Source: Funneliformis mosseae
Lineage: Eukaryota > Glomeromycota > Glomeromycetes > Glomerales > Glomeraceae
Length of the DNA: 19,582 bases
Direction: 5' to 3'
Assembly: GCA_910592005.1 (NCBI GenBank)
Contig: CAJVPP010001500.1
Location: 1-19,582 of the forward strand
The position numbers and the translations under genes were made by a program. Positions 1-9,146 of this stretch are shown in pieces. Position 1 is the first letter of the stretch; each line of letters opens with the position of its first letter. Under the pieces are notes generated by a model. The model saw only the letters and a program-made list of their open reading frames with translations, did no database searches and was not told where the DNA came from.

Positions 1-1
1 C

Positions 2-1783
2 GAAATTAAATCTAATAAAGATAAAATTACCAAGTTAAAAAGAAATGCCAAATATACTCAAAATTGCAGAGAAAAAAAACTAAAATTACTTATCAAAAAT
101 CAGGAGATTGTCTGTTATGATAAATCTGGAAAGCCATCATTTCTCTTCAAGCATCCGGATTTGCATGACCGTATACATAATTGTATAGAATTTGGATTAG
201 CAGATGCAAAATGATGAAAAGAAGCTGTTAAAGTTTAGATCATAGAAAATTTACGCAAAAATCTTGAAGAAAAATATGATATCTATATGACGAGAACTAC
301 CTTAAATAATTATTTAATACCTCGTCAAGAAAATTCGATCGCCACGAAAGCACATCACCATCTGGCATAGGTTGCTGTTGCCGAAGTTTTATATACTGAA
401 ATGCGTGAACATCCTGATAGTCACTATTGCCTCGCGTCAGTAAAATATACAAAGCAATTTGCTAGCACTTTTGCTAATATTTCAGTTGTCATCTCTCAAG
501 ATGATAAGGCAAAAATCGGTCTTGAAGTGTTTGCAATAGGTCACACATTCCGTACATTGCAATCCATTAATGAATCTACAACTATAGCAGATCACGATTT
601 TTCTGTAAGGTTCAGACAGAAATTAATTCTGTCAGTGTATTTGATGATAAACCCAAATGAATCTAATGATGAATTGCGGACAGGACAGTTAGCAATTTTT
701 ATACATTCTCATTGGTCTCTTAGAACATTCTCACTTACACATATGCAAGATTTGGAAAGCCTTACCTTAAATCTCCAATATGAAGGCACATTAAAAACGG
801 ATGGAAAAATTTGACCGATATGGATCTTATTGGTAAATAGAGGGCTAAATGAGAATCTTAGACACTTAAAAAATATTAAGGCCTATTGCCAACTTTTCAA
901 AAAGTTTGATTTAGATTTTTTAAGTGTGTGAACACATGCTTTAGGGCAATCAAAATATAATCCAGTTAAAAAAGGTATGGCAACATTGTCTAGTAAACTT
1001 GCTAGTATCACTTTACTAATTGACCATTATGGTACATATTTGAATATGCAAGAAAAAGTTATAGATACAGAATTGGCTGCTCAAAATTTTCGCTATGCAG
1101 GAGAAGCTTTATGTAAAATTTGGTATTGTGATTTAATTTTTGGAAAGAAGGTTGATGCTCATTATGTTGATGTACTCACGAATCCATTTGAGCATATACA
1201 ATTAGAGGGAATAGAAAAAGAAAAGGTTGAAGAATTAAAATGGAGAAAAAAAGAACAGAAAAAATCAAAAAATACAGATAAAGAAATAACACATACCTTT
1301 TTTGAATCTTTTGTACTATGGTCTTAGATCAAAACCCATTGTAATTTATGCACCTACTCTCTTGATATTAAACGATACACAAATACCAGTTGCTGTGGAT
1401 CACCCAGAGCAAAGAAAGCTATGAACTTTCTTTACCTACATAATGGCTTTTTACCACCTATTATCAAAGCTAAAGATGGCCGGTTTATAAATTCTATTCA
1501 TCTTCTTCAATATGACGATCTCTTGAAAATACCAGAATATAATGCACATTGTACGTCAATTGAAAAAAATATATACTTACGACTTTGCTGTTCTGTTTGC
1601 CAAAAATACTTTCTCACTTTCATATTTTTGACAAATTATAAACAATTAATACATTCTACTACCTGAGGACAGCCTAAAAAACAACAAGCCTTTGATGATT
1701 TCTCTCTTCTTCCATCTCAACAAACAGGATCGTATGGTGAAATGGAGTTCGAGTTAAGGGTTTGTAATTCAGATGGGAAATAA
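2..1783 (+). pseudogene. Decayed DDE-like transposase gene with C-terminal C2H2 zinc finger (5' end outside window)
   Basis: One reading frame (codons starting at positions 2, 5, 8...) runs from the window edge to a TAA at 1781-1783, about 594 codons, with internal stops at 212, 215, 236, 368, 812, 929, 1325 and 1664 and no frameshift. Seen: a basic N-terminal part (KRNAKYTQNCREKK), then SQDDKAKIG (Asp codon at 500), LLVNRGLNENLRHLKN (Asn codon at 836) and QSKYNPVKKGMATLS (Lys codon at 968). The last two look like decayed forms of the VDGGPDEN and NPVERG motifs of a DDE transposase, with Asp changed to Asn and Glu to Lys, 43 residues apart. The C-terminal part is Cys-rich and ends with CSVC (1589-1600), then 12 residues, Tyr (1637), 4 residues, His (1652): exact C2H2 spacing with the first His replaced by Tyr. 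Family name unknown to me. The gene is dead; the DDE assignment is inference from motif shape. Confidence -1.
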
Positions 1784-2095
1784 TATTTTATTATAAAAGT
1801 ATATATGTGTGTATGTGATCTGTATAAATGCGTATTTGTAAATACGCGTTTAATAAATTTTTGCTAAGCCGCTATTATAATAATTATCATATTGCTCACA
1901 TGATCTCGATATTATATATTACGTAAGATCTTCCATAAGGACCCCCATTACCCCCCACTTCCTAAGATATTATGTAATATCTGTCATTGCCCTAAAAATT
2001 ATTTATATTTGATTATTTATTAAAAATTATTTAATTAATTATTTTTTTTTCAAAGTCATGTATATAGTAAAAAAGCATGTAATATCAAAGTATAA
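1784..2095. other. AT-rich spacer with C-rich hairpin candidate
   Basis: No coding relic is recognised here. The spacer separates two decayed transposase-like genes on the same strand. It contains an imperfect inverted repeat (1916-1932 against 1964-1980, 15 of 17 positions pairing) whose loop holds the only C-runs of the area (ACCCCC and CCCCCC around 1940-1956). It is otherwise plain AT-rich sequence. Confidence -1.
1916..1980. repeat. 17-bp inverted repeat enclosing C-runs
   Basis: ATATTACGTAAGATCTT (1916-1932) pairs with AAGATATTATGTAATAT (1964-1980) at 15 of 17 positions. The 31-nt loop contains two C-runs in otherwise C-poor DNA. It could be a hairpin, a MITE relic or chance. Confidence -1.
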
Positions 2096-2834
2096 AGTCA
2101 ACATAGCATTGAAAAATATTTTAAATCCAGTAGTAATGAAATACCATTATCAATGCAGTTTTCTTGTCAAGGATTATCAAATAATCAAATTAAACAGTAT
2201 ATACTTCGTTGTTCATCTGACTTTAGTAGATCAAAATGTGAAATAGAATTCGCTTATCAGCTATTTTCACAAAAATTTAAAGATGGATATCTAATTTATA
2301 GTAAATTAAATCCTAATGAACGACAAGAGCTTTATAATTTACAAAGAGCACATGCGACTTAGTTTTTAGATTGAGAGAATTTTACTGTCTGTGAATCTAA
2401 AATATACAAAGAGTATAATAAATTAAAAAATAATTTCCATTTTTGTGATGCAATCAGTATTCAACGTGTAACAGAAAAAACATTTAAATATATTTCAAAA
2501 CGGCATATTCAAGATAATAGATTGGTTCAACTTTTAGGTGATGATAAATTAAAAACTTTATATAGAAATGCAATTGATGAGGAATCAGATAAATATAATA
2601 TGTAGACAAAATTGGCTGAATATGAAAAAAAAGATGCATTTAAAACAAATAAACCTTTTAGTGAATTAGTAGAGTTAATGCTTCAAATTAAAAAATTCAA
2701 GAACAGGGTAAAAGTAAAAGAGCATTGCGATATTCTGAGCATCTTCATCATTTTTTCAGTTTGTTATCAGATAGTAGTAGAGAATATAGTATATTTTGCA
2801 AAATATTAGGAGGAATGGATTCACGATCTATAAG

Positions 2835-2902
2835 GTAATAAATATATTGTTAATAACAATCAGTTTAAATTAAAATTTAATATAATAGTTTTAAAAATGT
2901 AG
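2835..2902 (+). other. Relic intron 1 (68 nt, phase 2)
   Basis: GTAATA donor follows ATAAG and the acceptor is ATGTAG. Removal joins codon AG|A and continues the open frame RYLRVQNGDYLTNSNF into the next exon. Its length matches the other introns of this pseudogene. Confidence -1.
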
Positions 2903-3212
2903 ATATTTACGTGTTCAGAATGGTGATTATTTAACTAATTCTAACTTTATGTATGAAAATGTGGCTCAGTTTACTTGTGCTATAGAGGCTTTAAAATGGA
3001 TAAGACCCGTGATTGTTATGATAGATTACACTAAAATTCGCATTAAATTAATCTATTCACAAGAGCTAGGATGTATAGTTGGATCAACTTTAGGCTTTAA
3101 TAGTACAAATGTAATAATATATGATGATATCCATTTGAAAATTAAAGAAATTCAAGATAATAAAGCCATTGCATCACAAGTAAGATGTGTTGTTATAAAG
3201 GTAATTTAAACT

Positions 3213-3226
3213 AATATAATTATAAA
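3213..3226 (+). repeat. Target-site duplication, left copy
   Basis: AATATAATTATAAA, identical over 14 bp to 3994-4007, bounds the retroposon. Confidence -1.
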
Positions 3227-3993
3227 AGGGATTGGTATCCCTGGCTTATGCTGCAAGGCATGAGTCCCTATTGTAGGTTACACTATAATAGATACTAGTT
3301 CAGTACCTGTCAAGTACAGATTGCAGTATTAATTTACTGCAGGTTTTACCAGTTCAATTCTGGAAATGAATTTCATAGGATGCGCACAAACCATGTGCGT
3401 TAAAGATCACGAACTTGTAGAATATAGTGAACCTGTGTGATTATGCAAGTGATCACATTACACAGAACTGATTGAGTTTGGAACTTCTATTAGAAGCTGA
3501 CCTATAATGGGCAAGTGCCGCATCGTCTGCAAGGGGGTTATTACCAATAACGAGACATAACAGGTCAATGGTAGACGTTGTATAACTTAGATTGAACAAA
3601 AGTCATGGGTTATAGGTAGCTTCTAGTTGAAGTACCGTGGCGTCTATGAGTCAATTAGGGTTTGAGAGGCTTGAGTTCAATTCTCGGAATGATTTTGATA
3701 ATCTGAGCGTATTAACTGTGTTAGACAGCTATTCTGAATTAGGTTAATAAAGACTCCTCTTTTCAGTAATTAGCCAGAATCCTTCGTGTTAACCATATTA
3801 GGGATTAGCCATGCGGCATTCAGGATACATAGCCAGTTGCGAAGACTAGTGTTTTGGCAGTTCAGACCAGCTTTAAATGTAACCAGGAGGGGCTTATTTC
3901 TGGATATAATGACATATCAGACATATGAGCCACAGAGTCAGGATATTCAGACGACCAATCACTAGAACCTAAGAAAAAAAAAAAAAAAAAAAA
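3227..3993 (+). mobile_element. Non-coding polyadenylated retroposon (SINE-like) inside an intron
   Basis: An island of visibly higher GC, without an ORF, starts at about GGGATTGGTATCC and ends in a run of 22 A (3974-3995). It is flanked by perfect 14-bp direct repeats AATATAATTATAAA at 3213-3226 and 3994-4007. A poly(A) end plus a target-site duplication is the hallmark of LINE-type target-primed insertion. Two perfect matches to the pol III B-box core GWTCRANNC (GTTCAATTC at 3352-3360 and 3675-3683) and an A-box-like TGGCTTATGC (3242-3251) suggest a SINE of tRNA-like ancestry. However, the A-to-B distance for the first pair (about 110 nt) is long and the body (about 770 bp) is large for a SINE. 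A 5'-truncated LINE 3' UTR or a retrocopied non-coding RNA are alternatives. Retroposon call is strong, SINE class is moderate. Confidence -1.
3352..3360 (+). promoter_or_regulatory. Pol III B-box-like motif
   Basis: GTTCAATTC matches GWTCRANNC. It lies in the context CCAGTTCAATTCTGG, a short dyad as in a tRNA T-arm. A second identical 9-mer lies at 3675-3683 within the same retroposon. Confidence -1.
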
Positions 3994-4007
3994 AATATAA
4001 TTATAAA
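3994..4007 (+). repeat. Target-site duplication, right copy
   Basis: AATATAATTATAAA directly after the poly(A) run, identical to 3213-3226. The exact A-run boundary is ambiguous by two bases. Confidence -1.
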
Positions 4008-4608
4008 TTATAAATTTAAATAGTTTAAATTAATAATATTTTTTTAATAGATTCCTATTAGCAGAATTCCTTCAGTTGTCATTGCATTATTACTGACAAA
4101 GGGTAATGTCAAAACTCAAAAAATTTATACAATTTTAAAGAAAGTTGTTGAAATGTCAATTCAAGCAAATATTAACCTAATAAGTATTGATGCAGACAGA
4201 GCTATTACAGAATATAATGCACAAGTCTTACTTATGCAAGGCAACGATATACAAGAATTTCTTACATATGATAATGAAATTTATAATGTACATTTTCAGG
4301 CTCCTATTTACTCTGAAAAACCCATAATTTGTATTCAAAACCCAAAATATGCTAAAAAGAATGGAAGAAATGCAATATATAGTGGAACTCATTTTTAGTT
4401 CTAGAAAATTACACTATATGATACGACCAAATATATCAACTTACACAAGAAAATTCTGCATTATATATACAAAATGTTATAAATATAGACAAACAAGATG
4501 ATGGGGCTGCGTACAGGATTTTTTGTTCAACATTTTTGACACAGCGTTAAAATAATGAGCAGTTAGATCATAATAAAATGGCTTTATTTATATATCTTTT
4601 TATATTTG

Positions 4609-4690
4609 ATAATTAACTAATTTCTTTAATTATCTTTTATTGTAAATATTGCATAAAATTATATATTAATCAAATTTGAATTTAAAATAG
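4609..4690 (+). other. Relic intron 3 with mutated donor (82 nt, phase 1)
   Basis: The acceptor is AAAATAG at 4690. Frame continuity (F, then G|GC = Gly, then ELFNSFLNR) requires a donor at 4609, where the sequence reads ATAATT instead of GTAATT. This is a single G-to-A change that would abolish splicing and matches the decay pattern seen in the exons. Inferred from reading frame and family intron size. Confidence -1.
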
Positions 4691-5689
4691 GCGAATTGTT
4701 CAATTCATTTTTAAATAGAAATATTTTTTATAAAACTAGGATTATAATGGCAATACGTGCATATTTCTTTTTAAGCATATGGAAAAATTATATTGAATAA
4801 TGTGACATATTATATTCATCAAAGTAGTATAATATGAACAAAAGTTATATTTTATCGCAAAGCTTTAATATATTTTGTAGTTTAGCAGAATTTTTGGTTT
4901 TGCTTATTTTGGCCCATAGGAATTATTATTCAAGTTATATTTTTGATTTTGATACTTGTATTTCAGATATTAATATTGAAATTTTACGAAGTTGGCCATC
5001 AGATGATGATATAAATGATGTTATAAGAATTGCATCTGAAAATGCAAAGGAATTTTCAAATTTTCTTCAAATGAAAAAGCAGTCAAAAAATAATTATATT
5101 AATCCTTTAATTTCTGAACCTTTCAAAACTAATACAAATGACCTATTGATTAATGAAAAAGTATTTCAAAATATAACTATTGATCAAATTATAGATGAAT
5201 TGAATAGAATTTCGCAACTGGAAAATGTTCTTGATGACTATTTTAAAAATAATGATATTTCAGATAATTCACGTTATGAATATTTAGAAGATTTATTAGA
5301 AATTAATACTACTGATGCTAATAATTTTATAATGAAGACAGAAATTAATTACATAATTAATAATCCAAAAATTACTGTTTTATAGGAGTTAAATCATGAA
5401 CCTGAAGAGAAAATATTTGGAAAGAATGGAAGTTGTGATATATTTTTAATGTTGGAATTGCGAAGATCTCATGAGGCTTTTTCTCATTCTGATTATCCTT
5501 GTAGAATACAAATTCAAATAACTGTTAATTTAAATTAGGGATCTCAGGATATACTTGACTGAAACTTGGTTAATCATTTGGTAAATCAATTAAATAATAA
5601 TTAAAATTATCAAATTATCAGAAGCAAAATACAACGTTAGAAAGGTCGTAATCAGCTACAGTCACTAGTTAATTCTAATAAAATATAAG

Positions 5690-5767
5690 GTAAAAATACT
5701 TAATTTTTAATTTTACTTTATTACTTTTAATATTAAATAATTTCATGTTTACATTTATTTATTATAG
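5690..5767 (+). other. Relic intron 4 (78 nt, phase 1)
   Basis: Donor AAG|GTAAAAA, T-rich body, acceptor TTATTATAG. Removal joins G|TA (Val) and continues TNIGCANV in the same frame as the intact stretch 5827-6165. A TAA sits directly before the donor (5686), readable as CAA to TAA. Confidence -1.
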
Positions 5768-6475
5768 TAACAAATATAGGTTGTGCTAACGTTTCTTAGG
5801 CTCATCCATTAAAAAAAGATGGCTATTTGCTTGTATTCACTGATAGAAGATTATGTATAGCAAAAGTTATTGCGATATATCAAATGATAGGTGAAAAACA
5901 TAGTTTTGTAACAGGAACTATTGATAATATTGATTTATTATCTTATATTTCAGTTTCATTATTTATTAATATATATGGAGATTCATTATTTTCAAATGAA
6001 TGCATAACTGGGAGTAGATTATATGTACATTTAAAATCAAAAGATATTGTTTATTATTTGAGTATGAATATTCCTTTTATATTACATTCAAATTCTCTTC
6101 TTATACTTAATGATAATTCATTAGAAATTTATTCTTTTTTAAAAAGGAAAAAACACAATTGCATTTAGCTTTTATTTTTGATAACAGAGATACAAATTGT
6201 AATGATTGATTAATTAATAACAGATAAATAATATCAAATTTATAAATAAATGCAACGTTAACCTATTAATAAAAAATGATTTTTTATATTTGAGATTACT
6301 GATTAATAAAAAGGGTAAAATTTATAGGTAATGAAAATGTTTCTATAGTAACTAAATAAAGTTAATAGTCAAAATATTGAGTAAAAAAATGAGAAAATTG
6401 GTCCATTTTTGCCAGTTACATTTAATATAAGTTTTTGGGGTTCTACCAGAGGTGTAGATATTTAATCTGTGCTAA

Positions 6476-7303
6476 GGATATACAATAAGTTTTAATGAAT
6501 TTTATTAGATTAAAATTGATTCATATTATACTATTTTTATAAATAAAATTAATATTATACAACAAATAATAATACTTTTACTTGTATTTTTGTGTAAATC
6601 TAATATATTTAAAGAAAGTGTGTTCCTGAATTAAAATTTCAAATATATTTATAAATCATGATAATTTTATAGTATAAGTTCAAAATTATTTAAATTTTAT
6701 AATTTTTAAATATGAAAAGATAAAGTAAAATGTAATAAAAATAATAATATATATATCATATTCACATATAAGTATAATAAAAAAAGAAAAAATCATCAAA
6801 GAGATTATCATTCTCAAAGATATAATTATCTTTTTATAATTTAAGCATCATTTAAATTATAAACTGGTCTTTAATATATTTTAGCTATAAATTTGAAATA
6901 TAATTATGAAATGATAATTTTTAAATATAAAAAATTTTTAAATAATTAAAAAATAATTTTACAAGAAATTAAAGATTAAATTAAAATTTGTTATCAAGCA
7001 GATTATAATATATTAACTATCAAATTTATTCTTAAATAAGAATATTAAGAATTGGAAATATGAATTTATAATAATATTTATAACTATATATTTTAATTAG
7101 ATAATAAATTACATAATTATTTTTTGAAATAAATGAATTTATTAATACTTTAAAAATTATTTTTTGAAGTAGATGAATTTATTAATATTTAAAAGAAAAA
7201 TTAATGGGTTTGAATATGAAATCAAAGTTAATAAATGTTTAAATGAATTATTTTAAGTAATTTGAATGTATCTAAAATAAAAATAACAATATTATAAAAT
7301 TTA
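6476..7303. other. AT-rich region, probably decayed N-terminal part of the MULE gene
   Basis: Nothing can be translated reliably. Given the MULE catalytic relic starting at 7304, the lost N-terminal half of that gene would fall here. A 40-bp tandem duplication lies at 7115-7194. Confidence -1.
7115..7194 (+). repeat. 40-bp tandem duplication
   Basis: Two adjacent 40-nt units, each beginning AATTATTTTTTGAA, at 7115-7154 and 7155-7194, with a few mismatches. Too AT-rich to assign a role. Confidence -1.
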
Positions 7304-7802
7304 GATGTTATTATTTTTAATAATATATACAAGTTAATTAATTTAATATGTCATTTAAAATTTTTACAGAAGTAAACAATTTTGGTCAAAGTATATATTT
7401 TTGCTAGAACTTTAATATGTTAAGAAACAATTAATAATTTACATGAATATTTAAATTATTTCTTAAAATGGTTAATAATAATTCACCAAAAGTAATACTT
7501 ACAGATGAAAATAAAACAATTTCTCAAGCTATATAAAATGTTTTAAGTAAAAATAGTAAACATGTATTATATATATGATATCTTTGAAAAAATGTAATCA
7601 AAAATTTACGTAGTATATTAAAAATAAATTGGTATAATTTTATAAAAGCATTTTATAACATACAAAATAATATAAAATTAATAATTATATAATCAAATGG
7701 CAATAACTTCAAATAGACTTTTTAGATTACAAAGCACATTTAAAAAGAATGAATAAAGTAAAAGAAAAATTAGCATCTTGTTTAAATAAAAATATATTTT
7801 TA
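7304..7802 (+). pseudogene. FAR1/MULE-type transposase relic, 5' segment of split gene
   Basis: The order of motifs is that of a MULE DDE domain. DVIIFNNIYK (7304-7333, a decayed D-x-T-Y-K motif) is followed after a frameshift by MSFKIFTEVNNFGQSIYF (7348-7401), then FKLFLKMVNNNSPKVILTDE and NKTISQAI, then SKHVLYI*YL*KNVIKNLRS, then WQ*LQIDFLDYKAHLKRMNK and ASCLNKNIFL up to 7802. In-frame stops replace expected residues by C-to-T or G-to-A changes: the conserved W-H of the CIWH motif reads TGA-TAT (Trp to stop, His to Tyr). The relic continues at 9148 after an insertion. MULE assignment is strong on motif order; the element's own terminal inverted repeats were not found. Confidence -1.
7795..7802 (+). 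repeat. Target-site duplication candidate, left
   Basis: TATTTTTA at the point where the MULE reading frame stops. The same octamer is at 9148-9155 where it resumes. Confidence -1.
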
Positions 7803-7817
7803 GTTAAAGTTTTGCAA

Positions 7818-7945
7818 TAAGCTGAGCTACTTGTAAGCCAACGAGTTAGCTCTTTAGGTTCAGCTTGAGCTATTATAAAATAAGCTACGAGTTAGATAAG
7901 CTAGCTTATGCTATAGCTTAGCTCATACTGCAGCTTAGCTTATTA
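7818..7945. repeat. AGCT-rich left subterminal region of the insertion
   Basis: Twelve AGCT tetramers occur within about 125 bp, in variants such as AAGCTGAGCTA, GTTAGCTC and AAGCTAGCTTATG. The right end of the same insertion (9035-9146) has seven more. AGCT is palindromic, so the clusters offer many binding sites or snap-back pairings. Such subterminal repeats are known in MULE and hAT elements. Confidence -1.
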
Positions 7946-7949
7946 GTTT

Positions 7950-8190
7950 ACATTTCTTCTTTGAAATAAAAAAATCCAAAGGAGATTTTTCTTTAAAGAA
8001 AAAATATTCCAATGGCGTTTACTTAAAGAAAAACAGCCACAGTGACGTTTTCTTTAAAGAAAAATGAACTCAGTGACATTTACTTTGAAAAACAATGAAT
8101 CTGATGATGTTTACTTTAAAGAAAAATGAACCTAATGACATTTCCTTTAAAGAAAAACGTATCTAATGATATTTTCTTAAAGAAAAATGC
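7950..8190. repeat. Minisatellite block A (31-32 bp units around a TTTCTTTAAAGAAA dyad)
   Basis: About six to seven diverged units, each containing TTTACTTTAAAGAAAAATG or a close variant followed by a short GAACCTAATGACA-like spacer. The core TTTTCTTTAAAGAAAA (8050-8065) is a perfect palindrome. Units are head to tail. Confidence -1.
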
Positions 8191-8289
8191 ATCCAGGGCT
8201 GAAGAAATTTGCTTTTAGAGTGATTTCTATAAAGGATTTTGATTCCAAATGTGATTCCTTCAAAGGAAAAGCTACAGAGATGATTCTCT

Positions 8290-8730
8290 TCAAGGAAATT
8301 TCTCTAGAAGTAAAATCCTTCAAGAAAATCATTCTGGTAATGAAATCCTTCAAGGAAATTATTCTATTATGAAATCCTTCAAGAAAATCATTCTGGTAAT
8401 GAAATCCTTTAAAGAAATCATTCTAGTAATAAAATCCTTCAAGAAAATTATTTCAGTAATGAAATCCTTCAAGAAAATCATTTTGGTAATGAAATTCTTT
8501 AAAAAAATCATTCTGATAATGAAATCTTTCAAAGAAATAATTTTGAAAATAAAATCCTTCATGAAAATCATTCCAGAAATAAAATCGTTAAGGAAATCGT
8601 TCTGAAAATGAAATCCTTTAAAAAAATTGTTCTGAAAATAAAATCCTTTAGGAAAATCATTCTGAAAATAATATTCTTCAAGAAAAATATTCTGTAAATG
8701 AATTCCTTTAAAGAAATCACTCAGGAAACA
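8290..8730. repeat. Minisatellite block B (30 bp units)
   Basis: About 14 head-to-tail units of the type ATGAAATCCTTCAAGAAAATC plus ATTCTGGTA, nearly all exactly 30 bp. Because the unit is a multiple of three, it opens reading frames on both strands. The + strand reads as a 10-residue repeat MKSFKKIILV (8369-8602) and the - strand as LKDFI/MIF repeats (8571-8359). I treat these ORFs as by-products of the repeat, not as genes. Confidence -1.
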
Positions 8731-9010
8731 TTTCTTTCGAAGAGAAGTGTCTGAAAATATTTCTCTTGAAGTAAATCATTCTGGAAATGTTTCTTTCAAA
8801 GAAAATCATTCTGAAAACGTTCCTCTCAAAGGAAATCATTTCAGAAATATTTCTCTCAAAAGGAATCATCCTAAAAATATTTCTCTCAAAAGGAATTATC
8901 TGAAAATGTTTCTTTCAAATAGAATCATTCTAGAAATATTTCTCTCAAAAGGAATTATTTTGAAAACGTTTTTCTTAATAGGAATAAGTTTTCTTGATGG
9001 TATTTCATTT
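8731..9010. repeat. Minisatellite block C (30 bp units)
   Basis: About nine head-to-tail units of the type AATATTTCTCTCAAAAGGAA plus TCATTCTGA. The + frame reads as 10-residue repeats NISLKRNHPK and NVSFKENHSE. The unit shares the TTTCTTT-CAAAGAAA dyad with block A, so all three blocks look like divergent expansions of one ancestral 30-bp unit. Confidence -1.
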
Positions 9011-9034
9011 TGATATATTTAATATAAGTTGAAT

Positions 9035-9146
9035 GAGTTAGCTTGGCTTATCAATTAATCTTCTAAGCTAAGCTGAGCTGAGCTAGAAAAAAAGTGTCTC
9101 AACTCGAGCCAGTGGTAAGTCAAGCTAAACTGGTTTATATAAAGCT
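9035..9146. repeat. AGCT-rich right subterminal region of the insertion
   Basis: Seven AGCT tetramers including the run AAGCTAAGCTGAGCTGAGCT (9069-9088). It mirrors the left end at 7818-7945 and marks the right border of the insertion. Confidence -1.

Larger units (their letters stand above)
3201..4050 (+). other. Relic intron 2 (850 nt, of which 781 nt is an insertion and its duplication)
   Basis: Donor ATAAAG|GTAATT and acceptor TTTAATAG|ATTCC, phase 0. Removing the retroposon plus one copy of its target duplication leaves a 69-nt intron, the size of its neighbours (68, 82 and 78 nt). Confidence -1.
2096..6475 (+). pseudogene. Multi-exon transposase-like pseudogene, repeated family
   Basis: Coding sense can be followed through exons 2096-2834, 2903-3200, 4051-4608, 4691-5689 and 5768-6209, and weakly at 6400-6475 (GPFLPVTFNISFWGSTRGVD). 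The introns join the frames correctly at phases 2, 0, 1 and 1. Stops lie at 2360, 2372, 2603, 4419, 4798, 4825, 5383, 5536, 5560, 5602, 5638, 5686 and 5797. One-base losses in A or T runs shift the frame near 2690, 4395 and 6150. The stretch SIDADRAITEYNAQ (4186-4227) and QNPKYAKKNGRNAIYSG (4336-4386) resemble the catalytic-Asp region and the D-P-H-x-x-K-x-x-R-N motif of P-element/THAP9-like RNase H transposases, with Asp to Asn (4339) and His to Tyr (4348) changes. Family placement is tentative (about 0.35); that it is one decayed spliced gene is much surer. I believe relatives are abundant in Rhizophagus, from memory. Confidence -1.

Noticed and set aside
1..1783. Alternative genetic code (TGA and TAG read as amino acids)
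   Set aside because: Conserved catalytic-type residues are also replaced, other relics contain TAA stops and frameshifts, and the intact integrase fragment needs no recoding.
2058..2246. 62-codon + strand frame
   Set aside because: Shadow of the true frame, which reads EKYFKSSSNEIPLSMQFSCQ from 2111 onward.
3228..3300. A true tRNA gene at the start of the retroposon
   Set aside because: A-box-like and B-box-like motifs are too far apart (about 110 nt) and no acceptor stem could be paired. tRNA-like ancestry only.
8181..8372. 61-codon + strand frame starting MHPGLKKFAF
   Set aside because: Bridges minisatellite blocks A and B and ends in the repeat. No independent evidence.
8359..8605. Overlapping open frames on both strands in the minisatellite
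   Set aside because: Frames arise because the 30-bp unit is a multiple of three. There is no start context or flanking gene structure, and both strands are open at once.
8710..8960. Heat-shock-element array (TTC/GAA alternation such as ATTCTAGAAAT)
   Set aside because: Spacing between TTC and GAA boxes is not the regular 5-bp step of a heat-shock element. The pattern follows from the repeat unit.
7950..9010. CRISPR array
   Set aside because: Units are contiguous, with no unique spacers of constant length, and all positions diverge together.
8747..9013. 88-codon frame with NISLKRNH-type repeats
   Set aside because: Same cause (30-bp repeat block C) and inside an insertion without gene signals. 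Kept only as a repeat.
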